Assembly (NCBI GenBank): GCA_021825945.1
Contig: JAKAFN010000003.1
Coordinates: 208,001 to 272,000, forward strand
DNA from: Pseudomonadota bacterium
GTDB taxonomy: Bacteria > Pseudomonadota > Gammaproteobacteria > Burkholderiales > Burkholderiaceae_F
DNA length: 64,000 nt
Direction of reading: 5' to 3'
Below are positions 51,539 to 59,226 of this stretch, one piece after another (the first letter of the stretch is position 1; each line of letters starts with the position of its first letter). The translations under genes and the position numbers were made by a program. A model generated the notes under the pieces. It saw only the letters and a program-made list of their open reading frames with translations, searched no databases and was not told where the DNA came from.

Positions 51539-54247
51539 TCAGGGCGCGAGCGCCTTGTCGACGATTTCCCGCGTGTCACGCGACAGGGCGGCGTGGCGGC
51601 CGACTTCTCGCAGCGCGTCGTGCATCCGGTCCCGTCGTTCCGGGGTGTAGCGGCGCCAACGGTCGAGGGCGCGCGCGACGCGCGCCGCCACGATCGGGTT
51701 GATGCGGTCGAGGCGCAACACCTGCTCCGTCCAGAATGCATAGCCCGAACCGTCGGCGCGATGGAATTCCGCCGGATTGCTGTTGACGAAGCCGAGCACC
51801 AGGGCGTAAACGCTGTTTGGATTCTTCTCCGAATAGGCGGCGTGCCGGAGCAGGCCGCGCACCCGTTCCAGTACGCGGGGTTCGCCGGGCTGCGCCGGCG
51901 CAGTGGCCTGCAGCGCAAGCCATTTGTTCATCAGCAGGGGCTCGCCCCGCCAGGCCCGCTCGACTTGGGCCAGCACGGCTTCCTTGAACGGTGCTGCGCT
52001 GTGCAGGAGCGCCGCCAGCGCGCCGTGGCGATCCGTGATGTTGTCGGCGCGATCGAGTTGGGCGCGCGCAAGATCGAATGCTTCCGGGTCGCCGGCGCTC
52101 GTCAGATAGGCGAGGGCAAGGTTTTTGATCGCGCGACGACCCGCTGCGGCAGGGTCCGGGCGATACGGCTCCGGCCGATGGTGCGCGTCGTAGGTCGACC
52201 GCCAGGATGCGGCCAGGGCGGTGCCGAGGCTGTGTCGCAGGGTGGATCGGGCTTCATGGATGGCCTGCGGATCGACGACCGGACGCTGTTCCGCCAGAAC
52301 GATTTCGCTGGGAAGCTGCAGGCTGCGTTCGCGGAACGCAGCGGATACCGTGCCGTCGGCAAGCGTGGCTTCGAACAGACGCAGCAGGTTGGGGGAAAGC
52401 GGGATCGCGCTACCGGACTCGGCGGCATTCGTCGCGTCGACCAGCGCGGCGAGCGCGATCTTCTGTCCGGCTTCCCAGCGGTTGAACCCATCCGAATCGT
52501 GCGCCGCCAGAACCGCAAGATCTTCCTCCGAGTACCGGTGCTCGAGGATCACCGGCGCGGAGAAGTCGCGCAGCAGTGAGGGAACCGTGCCCGGCGGCAC
52601 GTCGCGCAGGCGCAGGGATTGGGATCGCTGGTTCAGGGCGACGATCCGTGTGCGTCCATGGGCGGCTGCCTCCTCCGCCGTTTCGCCGTCGAAGCGGACC
52701 GGGAGATCCGTGCCGTCCGGTCCGACGAGGCCGATGGCGAATGGGATCACCAGGGGTTGCTTGTCCGGCTGTCCGGGTGTGGGCGGCGTGCTCTGGGTGA
52801 TGTGGAGATCGAGCGTACCGGTGTCCGTGTCGTGGCGGCGGTCCACGGACACGCGCGGCGTTCCCGCCTGGCCATACCAGCGCAGGAACTGACTCAAGTC
52901 GCGGCCCGAGGCGTCGGCCATGGCGGCGACGAACTGGTCGCAGGTCGCCGCCTGCCCGTCGTACTGCTCGAAATATCGCCGCAGGCCGTGACGAAAGGTT
53001 TCGGGTCCCAGCAAGGTCTGCAGCATGCGGACGACCTCCGCGCCTTTCTCATAGACCGTTGCCGTGTAGAAGTTGCTGATTTCGATGTACGAGTCGGGTC
53101 GGATCGGATGCGCCATCGGCCCGGCATCCTCCGGGAACTGCGTGGCGCGCAGCATGCGGACGTCATCGATGCGCACGATCGCGCGCGCCGAGGCCGGGTC
53201 GGCGCCTTCCGCGACCGCCTCTTCGGCGAGGCGGTCGCGCGTGAATTCCTGGTCCCGGAATACCGTGAGCCCTTCCTTGAGGCTCAACTGGAACCAGTCG
53301 CGGCAGGTGACCCGATTGCCGGACCAGTTGTGGAAGTATTCATGACCGATGATCGACTCGATCGCCGCGTAGTCGGCGTCGGTGGCGACGTCGGGGCTGG
53401 CCAGAACGTACTTCGTATTGAAGATGTTGAGGCCTTTGTTCTCCATCGCCCCCATGTTGAAGTCGGCGGCGGCGACCACCATGTAGCGGTCGAGGTCGAG
53501 TTCGCAGCCGAAGCGTCGCTCGTCCCACGCGATGGCGCGGCGCAGGCTGGCCATGGCATGTTCCAGGCGGGGAAGATTTGCCGGGTCGGCCCAGACCTGC
53601 AGCAACGCATCGCGGCCGCTTCGGGTGCGGAACGTCTCGTCACGACTGGACAGCGTTCCGGCGACGATGGCGAAGAGATAACACGGCTTGGGGTGCGGAT
53701 CTTCCCACAGGGCGAAATGCCGCCCCCCATCGAGTTCGCCTGCGGCGATCCGATTGCCGTTGGACAGGAGGATGGGAAAGCGGGTGCGGTCGGCGCGCAG
53801 CAGAACGCGATACCGCGCGAGGACATCGGGTCGGTCCGGAATCCAGGTGATGCGCCGCATGCCTTCCGCTTCGCACTGGGTGAACAGCGCCTCGTTGGAC
53901 ACGTACAGGCCCATCAGGGTGGTGTTTTCCCGCGGCCGGATGCGGTTGCGGATCCGTAGGGTGAACGAGGGCGCGTCGGGCGCGGGAAGAAATAACGCCG
54001 TTTCGTCCACACGGTATTCGCTTGGTGCCAGCGCCCGCCCGTCGAGTTCGATCCCCAGCAGTTGCAGTTGCTCGCCATCCAGCCGGAGTTCGGTTCCCGC
54101 TGCGCCCGGATTGCGGCGCAAGTGCATGATAGACAGCACTTCGGTTTCGTCGGGGTCCAGATCGAATTCGAGTTCGATCCGATCGAGAAGGAAATGCGGT
54201 TCCCGATATTCGGAGCGGAGAACGCGCTGGGCTGCGGGCGGTTGCAT
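51539..54247 (-). CDS. pepN: Aminopeptidase N
   Basis: 902 residues. Zinc metallopeptidase (M1 family) removing N-terminal residues from peptides in the cytoplasm. GAMEN exopeptidase motif at 266-270 and HEYFHNWSGNRVTCRDWFQLSLKEG with zinc ligands His302, His306 and Glu325. The region FDGETAEEAAAHGRTRIVALN begins the third domain, and the C-terminal alpha-superhelix matches the proteobacterial PepN type (Pfam DUF3458), not the mammalian one. Length is close to E. coli's 870. Divergent or separate from all neighbours, 21 bases after the convergent sugar transferase. Confidence 0.96.
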   Translation of the reverse strand: MQPPAAQRVLRSEYREPHFLLDRIELEFDLDPDETEVLSIMHLRRNPGAAGTELRLDGEQLQLLGIELDGRALAPSEYRVDETALFLPAPDAPSFTLRIRNRIRPRENTTLMGLYVSNEALFTQCEAEGMRRITWIPDRPDVLARYRVLLRADRTRFPILLSNGNRIAAGELDGGRHFALWEDPHPKPCYLFAIVAGTLSSRDETFRTRSGRDALLQVWADPANLPRLEHAMASLRRAIAWDERRFGCELDLDRYMVVAAADFNMGAMENKGLNIFNTKYVLASPDVATDADYAAIESIIGHEYFHNWSGNRVTCRDWFQLSLKEGLTVFRDQEFTRDRLAEEAVAEGADPASARAIVRIDDVRMLRATQFPEDAGPMAHPIRPDSYIEISNFYTATVYEKGAEVVRMLQTLLGPETFRHGLRRYFEQYDGQAATCDQFVAAMADASGRDLSQFLRWYGQAGTPRVSVDRRHDTDTGTLDLHITQSTPPTPGQPDKQPLVIPFAIGLVGPDGTDLPVRFDGETAEEAAAHGRTRIVALNQRSQSLRLRDVPPGTVPSLLRDFSAPVILEHRYSEEDLAVLAAHDSDGFNRWEAGQKIALAALVDATNAAESGSAIPLSPNLLRLFEATLADGTVSAAFRERSLQLPSEIVLAEQRPVVDPQAIHEARSTLRHSLGTALAASWRSTYDAHHRPEPYRPDPAAAGRRAIKNLALAYLTSAGDPEAFDLARAQLDRADNITDRHGALAALLHSAAPFKEAVLAQVERAWRGEPLLMNKWLALQATAPAQPGEPRVLERVRGLLRHAAYSEKNPNSVYALVLGFVNSNPAEFHRADGSGYAFWTEQVLRLDRINPIVAARVARALDRWRRYTPERRDRMHDALREVGRHAALSRDTREIVDKALAP

Positions 54248-54268
54248 GGATTGCGATTCTACTTGCGG

Positions 54269-54775
54269 CTACTGCATCGGCATCGGCATCGTGGCCGGCG
54301 GCTCCGTCGCGTCGAGGGGGCGAACCGTGGCGGCGACGGCAATGCGATGCCGGGCTCCGGATGCGTCCACGACCAAGAGCGTGAGCGGCACCGTGTCACC
54401 GACCTGGAGCGGCCTTTTCAATCCCATCAGCATCAGGTGGTAGCGGTGCTCGAGCGAAACCTCGACCCCGGCCGGCAGCGGGAGTTGGGAAATGGCACGC
54501 ATCGTCATCTCGCCGTTCTCGGTGTGCATGGCATGGATTTTTGCCATCGCGGCAATCGGCGAAGTGGCGCCGACGAGCGTGGCACGGTCGTGACTGCGGA
54601 TGCGGAGGAATACGCCGGCATCGGTCTGTCCCGCCACGGGCGCCCGGACCCACGCATCCCGCACCGTGACCGCGAAATTCGCTGCGCGGGCGGCGGACTG
54701 GAAACCGGGCGGGAGGCCGGCCGCAGCGAGAAGTACGAGCACCGAAGCCGTGGTCAACCACATGCGGCGATCCAT
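54269..54775 (-). CDS. Periplasmic copper chaperone PCuAC (DUF461)
   Basis: 168 residues from ATG 54775 with AAGGAG 8 bases upstream. Signal peptide WLTTASVLVLLAAAGLPPGF...AARA. The cupredoxin-like domain shows the Cu(I)-binding motif H-x2-H/M...M...H-x-M: KIHAMHTENGEMTM and LEHRYHLMLMGLKRPLQVGD. Such proteins deliver copper to the CuA site of cytochrome oxidase in the periplasm. The tail is methionine/proline rich (PPATMPMPMQ) and may bind additional copper. It is transcribed away from a 282-bp AT-rich region that contains an FNR/FixK-type box and a candidate imperfect palindrome (TGAGAATCGTTTCTTA, 54811-54826) near its own promoter. Confidence 0.92.
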   Translation of the reverse strand: MDRRMWLTTASVLVLLAAAGLPPGFQSAARAANFAVTVRDAWVRAPVAGQTDAGVFLRIRSHDRATLVGATSPIAAMAKIHAMHTENGEMTMRAISQLPLPAGVEVSLEHRYHLMLMGLKRPLQVGDTVPLTLLVVDASGARHRIAVAATVRPLDATEPPATMPMPMQ

Positions 54776-54937
54776 GGAGAACTCCTTGTCGTTGGGGTTT
54801 TGCATTGTGTTGAGAATCGTTTCTTAGTTTTGCGCTGTCCGGCAGGCGTGCGTTGACTTAGAAACGTACTTCATTCGTATTTGCAAATTAAAATGCTGTT
54901 GCCAATACGCATGATTTCGATCCGAGATCCGGAGTTG

Positions 54938-54951
54938 TTGACTATTGTCAA
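54938..54951. promoter_or_regulatory. FNR/FixK-type binding site
   Basis: TTGACTATTGTCAA is a perfect palindrome with the form TTGAC-N4-GTCAA, which fits the CRP/FNR-superfamily consensus TTGAY-N4-RTCAA used by FNR, Anr, Dnr and FixK. Its centre (54944.5) lies about 41 bp upstream of the transcription start predicted from the -10 box CAAAAT at 54973-54978, the exact class II activation geometry. Confidence 0.7.
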
Positions 54952-54972
54952 ACTGCAAAGAGTGGTTCACCT

Positions 54973-54978
54973 CAAAAT
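54973..54978 (+). promoter_or_regulatory. -10 element of the small membrane-protein gene
   Basis: CAAAAT matches TATAAT in four of six positions. There is no -35 hexamer, as expected at a promoter that depends on an activator bound at -41.5. Predicted start near 54985 gives a 73-base leader. Confidence 0.5.
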
Positions 54979-55057
54979 GAGTCCGTACGCGATTGAGGAG
55001 AACGATTCGCGACGTTCCGATTCGGAAGCGGTCATTTTATCGACAGGAGACTGATCA

Positions 55058-55174
55058 ATGGACACGCATTGGATGATGGGTATCTTCATTCTCGTTACCT
55101 TCGTGGTTCCGGCAATGTGCATTCTCGGCGACGACGGCGCGTGGGCGCGTGGCAAGCAGGGGCAGGAACAATAA
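55058..55174 (+). CDS. 38-residue membrane protein, unrecognised
   Basis: Too short for usual gene callers. ATG 55058 has AGGAG 9 bases upstream. The protein starts MDTHWMMGIFILVTFVVPA, a clear transmembrane helix (about residues 6-23) holding a cysteine near its end (MCIL), then GDDGAWARGKQGQEQ, a short polar tail predicted to be cytoplasmic or periplasmic. Third codon positions are GC-biased. An FNR/FixK-type box and a -10 element lie upstream, and an intrinsic terminator begins 25 bases after the stop, so it is a complete single-gene transcription unit. Size and layout recall small oxidase subunits such as CydX/CcoQ, but the sequence does not match those I know. Divergent from the PCuAC gene. 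Confidence 0.7.
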   Translation: MDTHWMMGIFILVTFVVPAMCILGDDGAWARGKQGQEQ

Positions 55175-55198
55175 AATTCCCGCCGCTGCGCAGCGAAG

Positions 55199-55227
55199 AC
55201 GCCTCCGGGGATTCCGGGGGCGTTTTT
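55199..55227 (+). terminator. Intrinsic terminator of the small membrane-protein gene
   Basis: ACGCCTCCGG (55199-55208), loop GGATT, CCGGGGGCGT (55214-55223), TTTT. Ten paired bases with one T-G pair. It ends the transcript 53 bases after the small ORF stop and isolates it from the tautomerase gene. Confidence 0.85.
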
Positions 55228-55305
55228 GCATGGGCGGCCGGCCGTCTCTTCTCGACCGTCGGCGCGGTACGCTTCGTTTTTTGCCAACGGAGCAGGAACC
55301 CCGCC

Positions 55306-55488
55306 ATGCCCAATATCCAGATCCAGATGCTGGAAGGCCGCAGCCGCGACGAACGCCAGCGCCTCGCCAAGGCGATCACCGAAACGACATGCAAGGTGCT
55401 CGATCTCCCGCCGACGGCGGTCGACATCATCATCACCGAGGTCAAGCGCGAGAATTGGGTGACCGCCGGCAGGGCGTGGGACGAGTAG
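55306..55488 (+). CDS. 4-oxalocrotonate tautomerase family protein
   Basis: 60 residues, the family length. After removal of Met1 the N-terminal proline (MPNIQIQMLEGR) is the catalytic base. The helix-strand pattern RDERQRLAKAITETTCKVLD and VDIIITEVKRENWVTAG, including the conserved 'W' position of the tautomerase fold, are present. Substrate unknown; such enzymes often act in aromatic degradation, but no such genes are nearby. AGGAA lies 7 bases upstream of the ATG. Confidence 0.92.
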   Translation: MPNIQIQMLEGRSRDERQRLAKAITETTCKVLDLPPTAVDIIITEVKRENWVTAGRAWDE

Positions 55489-55503
55489 CCGCGTCCTTCC
55501 AAG

Positions 55504-56358
55504 CTACGGTTGCGCGACCGCTGCGAAATCGCGCGCATCGTGGCGCTCCGGCAACTGATCCGTCGCCGGTCCCCAGGTCCGGTTGACCATCCGGCCGCGC
55601 CGTACCGCGGGACGCCGGCCGATTTCCTGGGCCCATCGGATGACGTGCCGATATTCCTGCACGGACAGGAATTCCCCCGCATCATAGAGCTGGCCCTGCG
55701 CCAGCGCGCCATGCCACGGCCATACCGCAATGTCGGCAATGGTGTAGTCGTCCCCTGCGAGGTAGCGGCTTTCCCGCAATCGGCGGTCGAGCACGTCCAG
55801 TTGCCGCTTGGCCTCCATCGCGAATCGATCGATCGCATATTCGATCTTCGTCGGCGCATAGGAATAGAAGTGCCCGAATCCCCCTCCCAGGTAGGGCGCG
55901 GCGCCGACCTGCCAGAAGAGCCACGACAGGCATTCGGCGCGACCCGGTCCGGTGGGCAGGAATGCGCCGAATTTTTCCGCGAGATGGAGCAGGATGGCGC
56001 CCGATTCAAAGACGCGCACCGGTTCGGCGGCGCTGCGGTCCAGCAGCGCCGGGATCTTCGAATTCGGGTTGACGGTGACGAAGCCGCTGCCGAACTGGTC
56101 GCCCTCGCCGATTCGGATCAGCCAGGCGTCGTACTCCGCGCCGGTATGCCCGAGGGCCAGGAGTTCCTCCAGCAGAATCGTGACCTTCACCCCGTTGGGG
56201 GTGGCCATCGAGTAGAGTTGCAGCGGATGGCGACCGACCGGCAGTTCGCGATCGTGGGTCGGACCCGCGACGGGACGATTGGTATTGGCGAACTTGCCGC
56301 CGTTGGGCTTGTCCCACGTCCAGACGCGCGGAGGAATGTAGTCGGCGGGATCGTTCAT
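55504..56358 (-). CDS. yghU: Glutathione S-transferase, YghU type (disulfide-bond reductase)
   Basis: 284 residues from ATG 56358 (AAGG about 10 bases upstream; earlier ATGs exist at 56379/56382). Very close to E. coli YghU throughout: PRVWTWDKPNGGKFANTNRP, ELPVGRHPLQLYSMATPNG, EYDAWLIRIGEGDQFGSGFV, FLPTGPGRAECLSWLFWQVG, LGGGFGHFYSYAPTKIEYAI and RHDARDFAA at the end. Reduces disulfides with glutathione, binding two GSH molecules. It is convergent with the tautomerase gene. Confidence 0.95.
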   Translation of the reverse strand: MNDPADYIPPRVWTWDKPNGGKFANTNRPVAGPTHDRELPVGRHPLQLYSMATPNGVKVTILLEELLALGHTGAEYDAWLIRIGEGDQFGSGFVTVNPNSKIPALLDRSAAEPVRVFESGAILLHLAEKFGAFLPTGPGRAECLSWLFWQVGAAPYLGGGFGHFYSYAPTKIEYAIDRFAMEAKRQLDVLDRRLRESRYLAGDDYTIADIAVWPWHGALAQGQLYDAGEFLSVQEYRHVIRWAQEIGRRPAVRRGRMVNRTWGPATDQLPERHDARDFAAVAQP

Positions 56359-56425
56359 GATTTCAGCCTTCAGGTCCATCACGGTGGCATCGCCGGCCCG
56401 CGGGCTCGGGGGCGGTGGACCGCGT

Positions 56426-57064
56426 TTACGGGAACGGTTGCGGGTCCGAAGACGGGGAATCCGTCTCCATGGTTGCGATGACGCCCAGCGCTTGGATTGC
56501 CGCGGTCTGTTGCGGCGTTTCGCCGGACGATCGCAGCAGGGCGACGGCGGCGACTTCGGCGGCGCCGATCTGCAGCAGGGCCCGGTTCGCTTGGGCGTAG
56601 GTCTGTCTTCCGGCGGCGAGGTCGGTGAGCGTGCGCCTGCGCGCCGCGGTCGTCAGGCGGGCAACGGAAACCACGCTGGGTTCGCCGGCGAAATACGTGG
56701 CGAGGAAGCGGTCCTTGAGCGGCTTGCAGCTGGTACGCCAGGCGCGCCAGTATGCGCCGATCGCTGCGCGTTCGGGCGGCGTGGGAGCGGTCTCGTCGGC
56801 CAGCATCGCGTGCGGAATGTCGTCGAGTTCGGCCGGGCTGAGGGGAATCTTCCCCACGATCGGCTGCAATGCCGGACGGGAATGAAAGTCGCAGGCGGCA
56901 TTCATGGCAGCGAGATCGGACTGATAGCGCTGTTGCGGCGTGGTTGCGCATCCGTCCAGTGCCGTCGCGGCAAGCAGGGTCGCAAGGACCGCCGCGGCAT
57001 GCCGAACTCGCCGTCGACGGACGCCGCGTTCCCGGATATGCCGATCTGGTGCCATATCGCGCAT
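56426..57064 (-). CDS. Putative lipoprotein of unknown function
   Basis: About 212 residues from ATG 57064 (AAGGA close upstream; ATG 57055 also possible; a frame open to 57373 is not needed). The signal sequence VRHAAAVLATLLAATALDGC ends in a lipobox (LDGC), so it is likely attached to a membrane on the periplasmic side. The mature part is helical (YQSDLAAMNAACDFHS, ERAAIGAYWRAWRTSCK) with two or three cysteines that could form disulfides. I recognise no family. It lies divergent from the GGDEF-EAL gene, 151 bp away. Confidence 0.75.
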   Translation of the reverse strand: MRDMAPDRHIRERGVRRRRVRHAAAVLATLLAATALDGCATTPQQRYQSDLAAMNAACDFHSRPALQPIVGKIPLSPAELDDIPHAMLADETAPTPPERAAIGAYWRAWRTSCKPLKDRFLATYFAGEPSVVSVARLTTAARRRTLTDLAAGRQTYAQANRALLQIGAAEVAAVALLRSSGETPQQTAAIQALGVIATMETDSPSSDPQPFP

Positions 57065-57215
57065 TTGTCCTTGATCGCACACCATGAAGCTAGCATGGTA
57101 TTTGAGGGTGTTTATCGGGGAATCTGCGTTCCTGGCGCGAAGCGAAAATAGATCTTGATTCTCGTTTTGGCGAAACGTCCCGAAGCGCAGTCTATCCGAT
57201 TCACGAAAGCCGAAA

Positions 57216-59168
57216 ATGAAGCGGAACTGGCGCCACATCGTGTTCACCGCGACCGCCGCGTGGAGCGTGTACGCGGCGTTCGTGGTTGCCTCGACCGCGG
57301 TCATCCTGCGCCTGTTGCAGCGCGGCTTCGAGGGCATCACGCCATCCCAGTTGGTCGTCAGCATCGTGGGCATCTATCTGCTCATGATCATCCTCTCCGG
57401 ATGGCTGCTGGATCTCAATCTGCAGCGGCGAAAAATCGTACGCGAGCTGCGAGTTTCGGAAATCGTCTTCCAATCACAGGAGCCGATGCTCGTCACCGAC
57501 GCGGATGGCACGATTCTGCGGATCAATGAGGCCTTTACGCGCGAGACCGGATACGGCGCCGACGAGGTGGTCGGGAAGAATCCCCGGGTCATGCGGTCGG
57601 GGCGCCATACCCGGGAGTTCTATCTTCAGATGTGGGAGACCATCCGTAGCTCCGGCCAATGGCAAGGAGAGATCTGGGACAAGCGCAAGGATGGAACGAT
57701 CTATCCGAAATGGCTGTCGATCGCCGGTGTATTCGGACCGGACGGGCGCGTCAGCCACTATGTGGGCGGCTTCACCGATCTTTCCGAGCGTAAGGAGGCG
57801 GCGGCAAAAATTGCACAGCTTGCCTACTACGATACCTTGACAGGGCTTCCCAATCGCCATCTCTTCCTGGATCGCCTGCGGCATGCCTTGTCGGCCGGTG
57901 CGCGCAATCAGCAATATGGTGCCTTGCTCTACATCGATCTGGACAAGTTCAAGACCGTCAATGATACGGTCGGCCATGAGGAAGGAGACCGGCTGCTGCG
58001 CGAGGCGGGCCGGCGCCTGCAGGAATCGGTGCGCGAAGGGGACACGGTCGCCCGCCTCGGCGGCGACGAGTTCGTGATCGTGCTGGAGAATCTCGGGCTA
58101 ATCCACGACGACGCCGCGTTCATGGCAAGGGCGGTGTGCGAGAAGCTGATCGCCAGGATGTCGGAGGCGTACTGGCTCGCAAATCAGGACTTTTCCTGCC
58201 CGGCGAGCATCGGCGTGACCCTCTGGCATGGCGAATTCCGCGGCGGCGCGAGCGAATTGCTGAAGCAGGCCGACGTCGCGATGTATGAGGCGAAGCGGGC
58301 CGGTCGCAATACCGTGCGATTCTTCGATCCGGCGATCCAGATCGCAATCGAGAGTCGGGCGAGGTTGGAGAATCGCTTGCGTACCGCCCTGCAACGCAAG
58401 CAGTTCCAGTTGCATTTTCAACTGCAGGTGCGGGAAGACGGTGCGGTACGGGGCGCAGAGGCGCTTTTGCGCTGGAATGACCCGGAACGTGGACCGGTTT
58501 CTCCCGCGGAATTCATCCCGGTCGCCGAGGAGACCGGGGTGATCGTGTCCATCGGCCGGTGGGTGTTGCAGAGCGCTTGCGAACAGCTCCGTCGATGGCA
58601 GGAAACTCCGGAAATGCGGAATCTGCGACTCTCGGTCAACATCAGCGCGAAGCAGTTCGGAAGCGACTCCTTCGTATCCGAACTGGTCGAGCAGGTGCAG
58701 GCAAGCGAAGTGAACCCCGCATCGCTCGAGCTCGAGCTTACGGAAAGCGCGTTGCTCGAAAACGTCGACGACGCCATCGAAAAGATGATGGCATTGCGGA
58801 AATTGGGTATTACGTTTGCATTGGACGACTTCGGTACAGGATACTCGTCGCTTTCGTACTTGCGGAAACTCCCGCTGGACGTCGTAAAGATCGATCGTAG
58901 CTTCGTCCTGGAGCTCGATACCGACGGAGGAGGCAGCAACACCATTGTGCGAACGATCATTCAAATGGCGCAGAATCTGCGCCTGTGCGTGATCGCCGAG
59001 GGCGTGGAGACCGGAGCGCAGCAGCGGATCCTCTCCGGGTTCGGTTGTGACGTGTACCAGGGATACCGGTTCGGAAGGCCGGTTGCGAGCAAAGAATTCG
59101 AAACCCAGTTCATGCAGGAAGCCATCGTTCAGCACGAAACCGTCGCGGTTTTCCAGAAGGCGATCTGA
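57216..59168 (+). CDS. Membrane PAS-GGDEF-EAL protein (cyclic-di-GMP turnover)
   Basis: 650 residues. Two N-terminal membrane helices (HIVFTATAAWSVYAAFVVAS; SIVGIYLLMIILSGWLL), a PAS domain (residues about 80-195, ending DLSERKEAAAKI), a GGDEF domain (LAYYDTLTGLPNRHLFLDRL; intact GGDEF at 282-286; I-site R273-x-x-D276 five residues before it) and an EAL domain (EAL at 415-417; DDFGTGYSSLSYLRKLPLDVVKID; IAEGVETGAQ; YQGYRFGRPV). Both active sites look complete, so it could make and break c-di-GMP; product inhibition is predicted from the I-site. In the EAL strand the usual YQP is FQL (HFQLQV). A globin-GAF-EAL gene follows 58 bases later, probably in the same operon. Confidence 0.94.
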   Translation: MKRNWRHIVFTATAAWSVYAAFVVASTAVILRLLQRGFEGITPSQLVVSIVGIYLLMIILSGWLLDLNLQRRKIVRELRVSEIVFQSQEPMLVTDADGTILRINEAFTRETGYGADEVVGKNPRVMRSGRHTREFYLQMWETIRSSGQWQGEIWDKRKDGTIYPKWLSIAGVFGPDGRVSHYVGGFTDLSERKEAAAKIAQLAYYDTLTGLPNRHLFLDRLRHALSAGARNQQYGALLYIDLDKFKTVNDTVGHEEGDRLLREAGRRLQESVREGDTVARLGGDEFVIVLENLGLIHDDAAFMARAVCEKLIARMSEAYWLANQDFSCPASIGVTLWHGEFRGGASELLKQADVAMYEAKRAGRNTVRFFDPAIQIAIESRARLENRLRTALQRKQFQLHFQLQVREDGAVRGAEALLRWNDPERGPVSPAEFIPVAEETGVIVSIGRWVLQSACEQLRRWQETPEMRNLRLSVNISAKQFGSDSFVSELVEQVQASEVNPASLELELTESALLENVDDAIEKMMALRKLGITFALDDFGTGYSSLSYLRKLPLDVVKIDRSFVLELDTDGGGSNTIVRTIIQMAQNLRLCVIAEGVETGAQQRILSGFGCDVYQGYRFGRPVASKEFETQFMQEAIVQHETVAVFQKAI

Positions 59169-59226
59169 TCGTCATGGAATCTTTGGACGTCGGAATGCGG
59201 GTCCCGGAGCGTAATGGGTCGGCGTC

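Noticed and set aside
54977..55054. 25-codon ORF (MSPYAIEEND...) just upstream of the small membrane protein
   Set aside because: It has no ribosome site, and its ATG overlaps the proposed -10 box, so the predicted transcript would not contain it. If transcription starts upstream, it could be a leader peptide, but nothing supports that now.
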